A stretch of 29,890 nucleotides of DNA from Chara braunii (lineage: Eukaryota; Streptophyta; Charophyceae; Charales; Characeae): contig BFEA01000137.1 in NCBI GenBank assembly GCA_003427395.1, positions 1,573,260 through 1,603,149 of the forward strand, given 5' to 3'. Position numbers and translations under genes: made by a program. Below the pieces are notes generated by a model. The model made no database searches, was not told the origin of the DNA, and worked only from the letters and a program-made list of their open reading frames with translations. The stretch's first letter is position 1. Each line of letters opens with the position of its first letter. Of the stretch, positions 9,366 through 19,600 are shown piece by piece.

Positions 9366-10740
9366 CGGCCGAGAGGGTCCCGCGCTGCCGCGTTCAATTT
9401 TTCTTGCAAGTGTCTGACTCCCGTGAGGTTAAAGTGTGTCCTCCTCGGTCTTTTTATGAGAAAGTTTTAACTCTGCGCCAGGTAGCCCATCGCACTTCTG
9501 GTGGGACTCAAAAATGAAGGTACAATCGGTCTCTTTCTCCCAATGTCTTTGTCCTTTGATATGATGTAGGCTGGTTGCAATATCCCTTTGTTGTCTTATT
9601 TCGCAACCCTTTGTAGATTGAGCGACTCATACTGCATCCTCATTTCTCTCAAGACATCATCTTCTTTCTTTGTAATCTTCTCATAGTTCTCATTATCGTT
9701 GTACATCATAGTCATACTTGCTTCATACAATACTGGGCATTCCACCAGTGTCGCCCCCAAGTTNTTTGTAATCTTCTCATAGTTCTCATTATCGTTGTAC
9801 ATCATAGTCATACTTGCTTCATACAATACTGGGCATTCCACCAGTGTCGCCCCCAAGTTCTGGTCTAGTGGTGAGAGCACTAGACCCACAAAATATTGTT
9901 TTAACCCCATAACGTACTTTGCATCATAGCCAACGTGGCGCAAGTCACTTTTTACACATATTTATCTCCAATTTACATGCATCCTTTCTCCCGGACCAAT
10001 CACGCTCATCTTCTTCAAAGGTTCCAGCGCGTTGTTGCATGCCATATTCACTTTTTTTTTGTGAGGAGACTCGCCGACTGTGGTACAGTTTTTGCATTTT
10101 TTACAAAGTCTCCAATCTATCCAAGGTCATTCAATCTAACCTGAACATGCCCATTGTATCTGGGCAGGTCGAAGTCTTTGCAAGTGCAAGCCTGACCACT
10201 TCCTCTTGCAAAACGCTGGTGATTATGCAGCATGTCCCGGACATATTTCTTTTTCTGCCAGACGGTTCTGATTCTGCCAATCAACAGATTAGATAGACAA
10301 ACCGGACCAATATTCTCCTTCATCCATTCTTTAGCATATGCATGTACTTTCCTTTTACTCACTTAATCACAAAAAGGGAGCTTAATAGTAATCATGTGTC
10401 TTGGGTTAATACCAAACAATTTCTTTGTGACTCTGGTGATAATACCCCTATTGATTTGTCTTCCTCGATTGGTACTCAACAGTTTAACTCCCAGGTCTAA
10501 TTCAACTAATTCCTCCAGATTCTTTTTATACAGTCCTTTTCTCTTCCATGGTTGTCTGAGAATGGTTATTACTTCAGCTTTAGCAATCTCAAATCAGCTT
10601 TTTGTTTTTCTCTGATCCGTAATATACCATTCACCTCCCATTTGGATGAGATGCTTGGCGTCTTTTAGCAAGCACGATCGCCCCTCAATTACCACTTTAC
10701 TATGGTCATACAAGAGCTTGACCAAACCCCACGACTTCAG
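9366..10740 (-). pseudogene. Penelope-like reverse transcriptase, N-terminal region and fingers
   Basis: Read downward from 10740, the frame continues that of the GIY-YIG domain through stops at 10594 (TGA), 10363 (TAA) and 10117 (TAG). It contains the RT N-terminal extension with RDMLHNHQRFARGS and a CTCKDFDLPR box. Near the run of nine T at about 10050-10058 the frame shifts. The new frame has stops at 9962, 9596 and 9467 (all TAA) and includes SPLDQNLGATLVECPVLYEA, then NKGILQPAYIISKDKD and GRKRPIVPS, the RT fingers. It ends with LNAAARDPLGR at the border of element A and continues at 1690. The 95-bp duplication at 9669-9859 lengthens it by 32 codons artificially. Confidence 0.85.
9669..9859. 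repeat. Perfect 95-bp duplication around a single N inside the RT (probable assembly artefact)
   Basis: Bases 9669-9763 and 9765-9859 are identical, with N at 9764. The predicted protein repeats the same block after an X. Duplication length and layout equal those at 7660-7850. Confidence 0.88.
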
Positions 10741-11526
10741 TCATTGCTCCCCTTCATTATTCACCAACAATATTTTCTTTTGGTTCCTTGCGCGCTTTAG
10801 AATTCTTAGGAGGTCAGGCTCAGAGTGCATTCCTAGCTGTTGACTGTAAAAGGGCAACACATTTTTACAACACACCCCTTTGCCCCCCGCCTTTCGTTTA
10901 CTTCTAGGTTTCCTCCTAGATGGTTTGTTTTTCTTTTTAACCATGTTCAAACCTGGGTTCATACATCCAATAATAAATTTCTCCATACTTGTCAATACGT
11001 TTTTATCCCCAAACCAAAGCGGTATTGCCACATAGTTGTTGGTGCCTACCTTACCCAACCACCTATGTACTTTCTGTCTTTGCTCGCTGCCCACAAATCG
11101 AACATGTTCGGACCATCTGGTATGCAAAGCCCTCTTTGTCTTCCCAACATAGGTGAGCTTAAAGATAGGGGAAATCAAAAGGTAAACACAACTATTTTCA
11201 GTCATCAAGTTGGCGCATTCATCCTCCTTCANNNNNNNNNNNNNNNNNNNNNNNNNNNNNNNNNNNNNNNNGCATTCATCCTCCTTCAGATTCATCCAGT
11301 ACTTAGTGAAACTCCTACCCCATTTTATATCACCTCTAAGGCACAATGTTATGACTAGCAATTTTAATNAATTCCCAATTTCACAACTGATACTCNCTTC
11401 GTAGTGANTGGCCCAACNGNNCAGTTTCTTACAAGCTCTCAACAGTGCACGCTTACTGGCATGCTTCAGTTTCCCGCTATGTCGTCGTTTCTGGGCTTCT
11501 TCATCTGAGCTAGAACTGCTTTCTGA
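10741..11526 (-). pseudogene. GIY-YIG endonuclease domain of the Penelope-like element
   Basis: In the frame from 11442 to a TGA at 10741, the nuclease core is seen as CVYLLIS (GIY position, residues 85-91), TYVGKT (YIG position, 97-102), an Arg in ALHTRW (109), the Glu in SMEKFIIGCMNPGLN (154) and the following NPGLN. These are the family's catalytic Tyr, Arg, Glu and Asn positions. A basic tail (SRRKPRSKRK) follows. It would nick target DNA for target-primed reverse transcription. The same frame continues upstream into the Gag-like region past a TAA at 11527 and downstream into the RT past the TGA at 10741. A 40-N gap (11232-11271) lies N-terminal to the core. Confidence 0.88.
11215..11288. 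other. 40-N gap with repeated 17-bp edges
   Basis: N at 11232-11271. The 17 bases before it (11215-11231) are repeated exactly after it (11272-11288), so the true gap may be zero or negative in length. The reading frame on both sides repeats the residues KEDEC. Confidence 0.9.
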
Positions 11527-12840
11527 TTAGTCCTCTGATCCTTCACTCACCTTCTCATCATCAATGTCATCCTGCTCCTCCACTGTCTTCTCCATCTTCA
11601 ATAGCACCTCAAAGTCAAGTCTGGCTAGCTCCCATACCTCAGCCTCTTTCAGCTTGTATGGTACCCCCTTCTTCTTGCACAGTTCCTGTATCTCAGTATA
11701 ATGCATTGCATCGTAGTATACAACGCGATCTTTAAAATACAGGCCNAACACACCTTCTTCAGTTTCTTTACCTTTTCCAGATTTTCCGCTCGATGGACCA
11801 GCCTCTCCTTTTTGTCCTGCATGCTCCATCCCATTTGCCACATTCATCGTCCCCTGCTCTCCTCNCATATTGCTAGTGCTTGCGTCTTTCCCTCTCGCTG
11901 CAAGCAGCTCCTTCATGAGGTCTTTCAATTCGGCCACCTCCTTGCTCCCTTCTACTGATCTGTCAAACTTACTTCTAAGATTTTGCACCACAGCGTTTTG
12001 ACCCTTGCTGCCTTCGTCCGAAGATACTTCAACTGGCTTTGCTTTTCTACCTGCTTTTCTCAGCAGGTTTAAACGTGATCAGACCTTCCCTTTCCTTTCT
12101 GCCGAAGATCCAGTATCCCTTTTCCTTTTTTCAGAGCTCGAATTTTCTCTCAACTCTCTCATCTCTTTCTCTGCTCTTAGCATTTCCAGCTCTTCCATCT
12201 CAGCCATCTTTAAACTCGACTTCTTTTCTACTTCCTCAAGTTTCTCAGACAGTATCCTCATAGAATTTTTGAAGTTTGAGGCTATCCACTTCTTCATTTC
12301 CTCCTTCTTCCCTACCTCATCAACTTTCTCTTTCCCTTTGTCCTTGCCACCTTGCTTCTTGTTTTTCCCTTTACCTTGCATTTCTACTCCGGTGTCACCT
12401 TTTTTCTCCTCAACCTCCCATCCAAGTCCTCGTAATCTGGCAATCTCCTCCAGGTCCTTCTTACACGCTTCCTCCACCGCGTCTTTCAGCTTTAATTTCT
12501 CGATGAAGTCAGCATGTTCTCGTGTTAAGAACGCACGAGGTTGGTAGCTCCTATTACCACGACCGTAACCCCCGCTGAATTGTCCCCCCGCCTGTGCAGG
12601 CACCGAGTTCGGACCCCCAACTGCCTAATTCGCAGTAGTTGGGTTCAGTCCATGACTCATCGGAAATGCATAAAGAGGGGTGGTATTCGGGAAGGATTGC
12701 GGAGCAGGGAAAGGATGTGGGTAGAATGCTTGAAAAGGAGGAAACGATGGGGCTGTTGCAGACTGGAAAGGAGGCAGAGGTGGTTGAGCTTGGGGAGGTT
12801 GTGGATTTGTATTCTCCATCTTGTACCTCCCACAGTTCAA
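11527..12840 (-). pseudogene. Gag-like coiled-coil region of the Penelope-like element
   Basis: One frame runs from about 12840 to the TAA at 11527, broken by TAG at 12625 and TGA at 12079. It starts with a Pro/Gln/Phe-rich stretch, then SGGYGRGNRSYQPRAFLTRE, then charged coiled-coil segments rich in Lys and Glu (about 12540-12090). Next is a linker with LMKELLAARGKDAS and a short segment (YTEIQELCKKKGVPYKLKEA) that resembles a SAP-type helix-extension-helix DNA-binding fold. It ends in an acidic stretch. The next codons lead in the same frame to the GIY-YIG domain, so the ancestral protein was probably one polyprotein. Such charged N-terminal regions are expected to bind nucleic acid or to assemble. 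I do not recognise a named family. Confidence 0.7.
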
Positions 12841-13795
12841 CCACCTCCCTCACCCCCTTCCTCTACCCTGCGCCCGCATACGGTGCAACCTCCCACGTTC
12901 CGTAGCTTCCTTCCCCACGTATCAGAAGGTAAGTATCTATATTAGGCGTTCCCACGATAATCGTCCATGATGTGATTGGTCGAAAAATCGTCACCTGGAG
13001 TAAGGCGGCCGACCGCCGCACATAACACCCGAAGACGAGGTATCTGAAGGCAAAGCGATACCCAGAAACATACGTTGTATCCCCCTATTCGGATTCACAA
13101 ATCCGACGCTCGTCACACGTGAAGAATGAGCGCCAGCGTCCGGGGGCGGCTGCGGCGAGACACCTGTCAACGAATACGTCGTTGTACGTCCCCAATGAAG
13201 TTTTCACAATCACTCACGTTCGAAGTGTCCACAATGGCGGCATCTCCATGCCACATCGTCGATGTTGGCAAGAAGTAACGTAACCCAATACTGTAACGAG
13301 CGCGCACCAATCTGTCACACTCCACCCTCGATTCTACTCTACCGCCACCTCCTGCCCAACCACGTATACACCCCCTTATGTGCCACGATCAAGACACCAT
13401 CCAACCTCGCTTGATCTGACGTTGCTGCCCCCCAAATTCCCTCAAGCCGTCCGGCCTCAGCCGGCGAAGTCCTCAGCACTCCTAACTCAAACGCACTCTC
13501 TCGGCTAGGATGCAATCATGCCCATTATGTCAGTGGCACAGGCTCCAGCACACCAATCCGAAGTGAAAGAAAGAAACCAAACATTGTCAACGCTAAGGCC
13601 AACCAAGTGGCTGCACGATGTGAAGATGACCCGCCAACTACCAAGAGTAAGATATGAAAACAAAATCCATGTGAAGAATTGAAAGAAAGAATAGAAAGAC
13701 GCGAGCGAATGCTCATCTGCAACCCAAAAGTTGCCGATGGCGCTGCCAGATCCCTACCCCAAGCTACTGCATGGTCGATCTTGCAACTCTTTTGC
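12841..13795 (-). other. 5' leader of the Penelope-like element
   Basis: Between the upstream pseudo-LTR and the Gag-like frame. GC-moderate, no convincing ORF; the ORFs at 13525-13848 and 13679-13864 straddle the pseudo-LTR border and have no known domain. An upstream extension of the Gag-like frame to about 12905 is possible. Confidence 0.5.
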
Positions 13796-14246
13796 ATAGA
13801 TACAAAAATCAGGTGTCCATGGACTTTACGTATCACAGCAAAGAACACCCAACAACGCTGGTAAAAACGTCCAGCGCTCGACCCTTCTGTCCGCTGCCCA
13901 GGCCAAGAGGAGTAAAAACTCCCGGTTACTCTCTTTTATCTACTACGTACGCCACACGGCCACACCAGTGCCGACTCAATGTTACTCCCTACATGATCGT
14001 TGGTAACACAACTCGGCCAACTCAGCGAAGAAAATTGGAGAATGAAAAATAAAAAATAAATAAAATATAAAAATAATAAATAATAAATAATAAAATTTAC
14101 TTATCGGGAAACATCTCTCACATCGAACAACCCTACTAGTCCAATTTACCCAAGCCTCGTCATTGTTTTATTTTTCACATTTTTTGCCCGCTGGCCGGTG
14201 GAGTCCTTTTTAGAAAAAAGTTCCAACCTTGAAAAATTTGTACCCC
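13796..14246 (-). repeat. Pseudo-LTR of the Penelope-like element, 5' copy
   Basis: Direct repeat of 264-718, beginning with the same ATAGATACAAAAATC and ending at GTACCCC, with small indels in the A-rich part. Together with the 3' copy it gives the typical partial-tandem layout of Penelope-like elements. The ORF at 13771-14052 corresponds to the one at 282-521 and is not a gene. Confidence 0.87.
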
Positions 14247-14249
14247 AAC

Positions 14250-14259
14250 AGACCATATA
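14250..14259. repeat. Target-site duplication, right copy
   Basis: AGACCATATA, matching 258-267, directly after the 5' pseudo-LTR. Confidence 0.7.
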
Positions 14260-14423
14260 TCTCATGATAAAAAATAACAAAAAAAAAATCCAGCTTTTCC
14301 TTATATTTATTTTTTTAATTTTTTTTAAATCGAATTTATTTTTTTAATTTTTTTTAAATTCTAAACGAAGTCGGATTCCAAAACAAAAAAGAGGTGTTGT
14401 AGGGCTTAAAATTCCCTACAACC

Positions 14424-14458
<35 letters not shown>

Positions 14459-14980
14459 TAACCTATTATTTAATTCAGGAAAATTCTGGTAAAATTGGGT
14501 CCGCGGCGCGGACCACGTCGGCCGCGGACGCAGCCCCATCTGCGTCCGCCATTTGAGATCGGACCTGCGCACGCGTCCGCGGGTTTTTCATAGCTTTTGT
14601 TGGCAAATGATTGAAGAAGACTTGTGATCTGTTTGGCGCTGGACACATAAACTCAAGATACTCTTTGTATAATGTGACTTTGATAATATGAGCTGGAGAA
14701 TCTGGTTCTCATTTTATCTCGTTTTGGCTTTGTGTAAGACTACTTTATCTATGTGATGACATTTACGCATGCATTGTGAACACTCCAGCAAGCTGTGAAC
14801 AGTCAGGTTCCATGCACCATCTGAACGCGCTGAACATGCGTTCAAAGGGTGTGTGAGCGCATTCAAACGCGCCACGTGGCATTGGGTAGGAGAAAAGTGA
14901 ACGCACACCCCCAGCAGGCGTGCATGTGTGGAAAGCTACCGGGGGCACAAACAATTTGAAAAAAAAATATATAAAAAAAT

Positions 14981-15012
<32 letters not shown>

Positions 15013-15239
15013 GTTGTGTTGCATGTGTGTGCCACATGAGTCATGCGTGAGTACGACACGTCATACTCTCGCTGCTCCGACCAGCAACGTCGACACACTG
15101 TGAGCAAGGTGTAAGCAAGGTGCAAGTCGCGGAGGTGATTTTAAACACGGCTGGGAGACATTCAATCCTGCCTTGTATTGAGAAGGGAAAATACAAAAAA
15201 AATTATACTAACTCTCTGCACCTTTGTATTATTACGAGC
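14260..15239. other. AT-rich spacer with microsatellites
   Basis: T/A-rich DNA with (TA)n at about 14427-14454 and (GT)n at about 14982-15007. Reading frames here are short and pass through the microsatellites. This is probably target DNA of the Penelope-like element, or the undefined left part of element B. No gene seen. Confidence 0.6.
14498..14549. repeat. Two adjacent GC hairpins in AT-rich DNA
   Basis: GGTCCGC-GGC-GCGGACC at 14498-14514 is a perfect 7-bp stem. GCGGACGCAG and CTGCGTCCGC at 14524-14533 and 14540-14549 form a perfect 10-bp stem with a 6-base loop. The GTCCGC unit recurs at about 14575. Surrounding DNA is very AT-rich. Confidence 0.8.
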
Positions 15240-15245
15240 ATAGGA

Positions 15246-16345
15246 CTGAACTGCCCTAACTTAAGGGTACGCTCAGCCTGCCCGAATTACCTTTATTATA
15301 TTCTTCATTTGCTTTTCTCTTCTTCTTGTTTTACCTGACTTACTGACTGGCTATCCCAACTTAGGGTGCCCGACCTGTCAGAATATAACTTCATATAATA
15401 TATATCAAAATTCTTTACTTTAGTTGATCTTTTTGTTCATGGCTTATGATTGAACCGCCCTAACTTAAGGGTACGCTCGGCCTCACAACAGAAAAAATTT
15501 CCAAAATTAAATAATAATTCTATAGTAAAATTACATTCTAAATTCTAAATTTTCATTCCATCTTGAAAAATGTCATTCCAATTTTAAAATTTTCTGTCTT
15601 ACTTGAAAACTTTCATTCCAAGAATGGGGTATCCCTTCTTATTTGAACTGCACGTTAGAGATGGAATGAAAGTCTGGATGAGTTCATGAAATATTTTAAT
15701 TGGACTGTCATTCTATGTAAGGATTTTCAATCATAAATGGGTTAATCCAATGTACATTAGAAAATATTTGTTATAGTAGAATGAAAGTTTAATTAAGACA
15801 TTTCATAAACTCATCCAGACTTCCATTCCATCTTGAACAATAGATGTAGTTGGAAGGAAAAACTCATATTTAGACGAGAACTTATCAAATAAAACTGGAA
15901 ATTTTAGAAATGTACGTACATTGGAATGATTTTTTTGAATGGAATATTTTTTCAACTTTCATTTCTCGTGAGAATTTTTCTGTTGCATGCCGTGGTCCCC
16001 CTCAGAAAAAACATACACAGAACTGGGTCTACGCAACTTAGAATATTCCCAACTCTGTTTTCAACAACCCATAAAAAAAACATCAGGATTCTGAGTCCTC
16101 CCAACTTAGGGTGCCCGTCCTTCTGTTCATAAACCCCAAAAAGAAACAAGTGACTGTACCGTCCAACTTAGGATAGGCCCAGCCCTGAAAGATCATACAG
16201 TCAGTCCCGCAACCATAAATAAAACACAGCACTGAGCCCACATCAACTTAGAGGAGCTCAGCCTTGGGTTGACCCGGTCAAACGCATGCAGACGTCTTCA
16301 TCTCACCTTCCCCCAGTTCATTCTGTCCGAATTCACTTAGAGTAA
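15246..16345 (-). ncRNA. Array of about eight hairpins with a constant loop (element B)
   Basis: On the plus strand the loop reads AACTTA (TAAGTT in element sense). Copies lie near 15258, 15358, 15462, 16035, 16103, 16165, 16245 and 16334 (the last weak, CACTTA). Inner stems vary: CCCT/AGGG (first and third), CCC/GGG (second, fifth), TCC/GGA (sixth), TC/GA (seventh). Outer arms also vary while pairing: CTGAC.GG/CC.GTCAG (15343-15381) and CTGAGC/GCTCAG (16232-16261). The long spacer between the third and fourth copies is filled by a foldback element. In the sixth, the element-sense TCCTAAGTTGGACGGT matches A's TCCATAAGATTGGACGGT closely. Confidence 0.6.
15661..15831. mobile_element. Foldback (MITE-like) palindrome inside element B
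   Basis: Arms of 41 bases at 15661-15701 and 15791-15831 are inverted copies with four mismatches, separated by 89 bases. Further CATTCCA / GGAATGA repeats extend the imperfect symmetry to about 15545 and 15955. It is AT-rich, has no ORF, and fits a non-autonomous foldback or MITE insertion. It lies between the third and fourth hairpins of the B array. Confidence 0.65.
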
Positions 16346-16509
16346 AAGTTTGATTTCTCACATACAACTGTTGGTTTACCCTTCACAATACATGTCTTGA
16401 CATATATAGTAAAACAGAAAGTAATATCCTTACATAGTTGTATTCAGATACCCAGGAGATAGCAGATAGGGGAAGGGATGACATGCGTCAACGAAATTAT
16501 ACATGAAGT

Positions 16510-16625
16510 TCCCTGCCTCCTGAACCCCGCCTGGGTTTCGGCAAAGCTCCCGCAATCGGTGGGTGGACCTCCCACAAGGTCTTGCTGGAGTCCTACGGGT
16601 TGCAATCCCGCCTGCCGCCTTCCTC
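16510..16625 (-). ncRNA. Candidate structured RNA module of element B (three hairpins)
   Basis: Counterpart of 5756-5875 in A. Plus-strand hairpins: AACCC-CGCCT-GGGTT at 16523-16537, GTGGG/CCCAC at 16559-16575 and CGGG/CCCG at 16596-16610. Stem 1 differs from A on both sides and still pairs. Stem 2 is one pair shorter than in A. Confidence 0.6.
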
Positions 16626-16639
16626 TCGTAGCCTCAGAC

Positions 16640-19600
16640 TAGACTGAGAGTAAGAAGGATAGAGGGAGATACAGTAGACTCTCAAGGTCCAAGGGGGATG
16701 CGCTCAGACTCATGCGAGAGGGCTTTGGAATCTTGATGCGCCTGAGGGCCCCGCAATGATGGTCAGTAACGCAGCAGACATAGCCAAGTCCTGTCCTGAA
16801 TGCAGAATACGAGCCCCCAGACTGCCCTCCAAGTCACAGCAATAGCCCCAAGCAGCGTCTGCTCTCTCCCTCGAGCCTACAGTCGTGCGTAGCTAATGCA
16901 CAACAAGGTGAACAGCGAAATCCCCCAATCGAAACTACCGCAGAGTACTAGGTGCACAACAAAGTGGTACCGCAACAATCCCTCAAAGACACAGCGCCAC
17001 ATAGCCTGAGTGTTGTGGCAGCCCGATCCAGCAGCAGTGTTAGTAACTGTAACAGCCCCCACTGGATTGCTGCAGCAGCCCAATAAGGCTCAATCAATAC
17101 CCAGTCCGCGGCTGCAGCCTCCGAAAAAACAGTAACGATACAACCACCGTAGCAGTAGCATATGATGCGCACAACAGCCGTCCGTAGTGGGGAACAGCGC
17201 CCGACTTCCACCGTAGTGCCTAAAGTTGTGCCCAACAAAGTGTCACTGCGTCGTACCGCTCAATACACAGCAGCGTACATCCTACGATGTACTTAACATA
17301 ATGCACAGTAGTGCACTCAGCAGTATGCTCAATACCGCAAAGTGGAACTCCTCAGTATGCTTCAGCACATGCCCCTTCCCTCATAGTTTCCCCAGTGACA
17401 TCAGTAACTTCTCACCAGCAGCAAACCTCAATTGCTTCGCTGCTATACTCCTCACGAGGGTCGTGTTGACGAGCTCGATGATCCTTACGTTCCTCCTTCC
17501 TACCACCCACGCAATTCATAAAAACCTCTTCCCTCCTGCCAACATGAGCGGATATACTGTCAAGCGTTGAGATGAGTGCCCCGCAATGTCCAAAGGAGTG
17601 GACATGAACCGTGGTTAGGACACCTAGCAAAGTCTGAAAGAAAAGGCATCCAAAGCGTTCTTTAAAAGGCAGTTACTTAAGCACGTAGAACCACCAGTCC
17701 TGGTAACCCAGTGACATGGCGTAGTGGCCCTGATCTCGCAGCAACCACCGTAGCAGTATAGAGATACTAGAAGCAGCATAGTAGTGCCATATGTCAAAAA
17801 TCTCAACGATGCTGGAGAGGAACTTCCTTACGACTGTGCTCGAGAGCACAACAATAACATTCGTAAGATTCCCAGTTTCCGCGTGCAACAACCAACTTAA
17901 CTAGATCTGTGTTAAAATCAACTGAAATCTCCCCAGTCACAGCCGCAATGAGTATATGCAGTCGCCCTACTCTCCCTGGCTAATTACCTGTCTGTCATTC
18001 TGAGAAACCTGTCAATTTGTTACCGTAGTTAGCTCAAAAAGTCATTCCCCCACTGTCTTCAGTAATAAGCTTTTTCCCTCTCCTTGGCAATGATCCGTGC
18101 TCTACGCCTGCTCGTCATAGTGGCCAAGCGAAGCACGCCCTGATATTGAGACCGGGATAAACATATGTAGCAAGCACAACGCAACCATGCGGCGGATGAC
18201 GGTGCCTTACAGTATAGTAGTCAACTGCCACCCTTATTGTAATATTGATCCCAGCCACTGCAATAACCCACTGAAGGGATCACTAGTAGTAACAATATCC
18301 CAGAACATTGCATTCCACCTGCACTAGGTAGTCCGTGACTTCAGCCAACTGCTAGGCTCAAGGTTCCCAACCCAGCGATACCGCAATAGCTCCAGACTCC
18401 CAGCCGTGTAGCCGTCTTTAATGCATCCCAATTCCAAGGGGCAATGTTAGCGCAATCTTGATAGTTTGAAGACAGCAGCGGCTCCAATAATAGCAGTCCT
18501 AGTAACAGTGGCCGCTTCTTGGATTCGAAGACTGTGGTTGTTGTATTCTGTCGTACCCATCAGTTTTTAACAGCAGCACTTCGACCAGTCGTCCACAACT
18601 GCAATCTGAGTCTACAGAACACTCTGTTCAGACTATGATAGGCAGTTTTCCCCAACAACTTCCAATCCTCAGCCAACCAACAACCTCTTTTCAGACTAAA
18701 CAAGGAAAACGTAACTGCAATCACTACCCATCAGTATCAAATCTCCCTCATATAGTACTAACCATGTTGTCCTTACCTCCGCTGCAGTACCTTACTAGAA
18801 TCTTCAGAAGTCGTCTAATGGTGACTATCCGACCTCACAGGGAAGTAGCATTACGCTGTCCTAATCCCTCTTTTCAGCACCTGACTCACCTCCCCAACTG
18901 TGTGAAATACTGACGAATTCTCTACCGAAAAACGGGACAATCCAGATCACGATTGGACGTATCTGGCCATAGTCACAAGGGGCACAGGCTCGGCCTGCAG
19001 CGCAGCGAATAGTCAACCTGCAGCAGCGGTGAAGGCTAACCAAGTGAACTCTCCTCTCTCTCTCTCTCTCTGTATGTGAACAGGAGTAGTGTGTCGTCGA
19101 CCTTTCTCTTGTAAGAGAGAATTCGGAGGTCACCGAAGAGAGTTTCTGAACAGAAGCTATCTGCTGAAGGAAGCTCTGGATCGCAGCTCTCTCTCTGCTA
19201 GTGGTGCCTTCCTTTGCCCCACACTAGTAGATGGCCAGCTCCCCTCCTGTTACCACTAACTGGTTCTAGTGTATCCCACCCGAAACCTTAGTCAGACTCG
19301 TCCAATGTTTTTTTTTTTTTTTTTTTCTGCAGCAGCTACTCCCTTCGATAAATGAGACGCACAACGAGCCTAATGATGATGGAGACGACGAACTAGAAGC
19401 CAAGAGATGGCACTATGAGGAGACCCTCCATGGCAGATGATTATAACAGATATGACAAGGAACAGGCGTGCATGACGAATAATCACCAGCCTATTATTCA
19501 AAGATAACAACATCCCTCCGCCATGACGACCACCACAGTGTCATTATGTAAACACGACCATCCCCCCTGGTGAAGGTGATCCACCAAAATTGCCACGATG

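Larger units (their letters stand above)
268..14249 (-). mobile_element. Penelope-like retroelement with N-terminal GIY-YIG, interrupted by element A
   Basis: On the minus strand, in order: pseudo-LTR (14246-13796), leader, Gag-like coiled-coil region, GIY-YIG nuclease, RT N-terminal region and fingers, a 7.7-kb insertion (1692-9365), RT palm with motifs A, B and C, then the second pseudo-LTR (718-264). Without the insertion the element is about 6.3 kb. Most Penelope-like elements carry GIY-YIG after the RT. Here it precedes the RT, as known for the permuted Chlamys/Naiad group, so assignment near Chlamys is likely. Direct flanking repeats and variable target duplications are usual for this class. 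The reading frame has about ten stop codons and at least one frameshift, so this copy is not functional. Confidence 0.85.

Noticed and set aside
12005-12945. Plus-strand ORFs rich in Ser, Phe and Pro
   Set aside because: They are antisense shadows of the Lys/Glu-rich coiled-coil region on the minus strand.
14354-15125. ORFs with Tyr-Ile or Thr-His repeats
   Set aside because: They are translations of (TA)n and (GT)n microsatellites.
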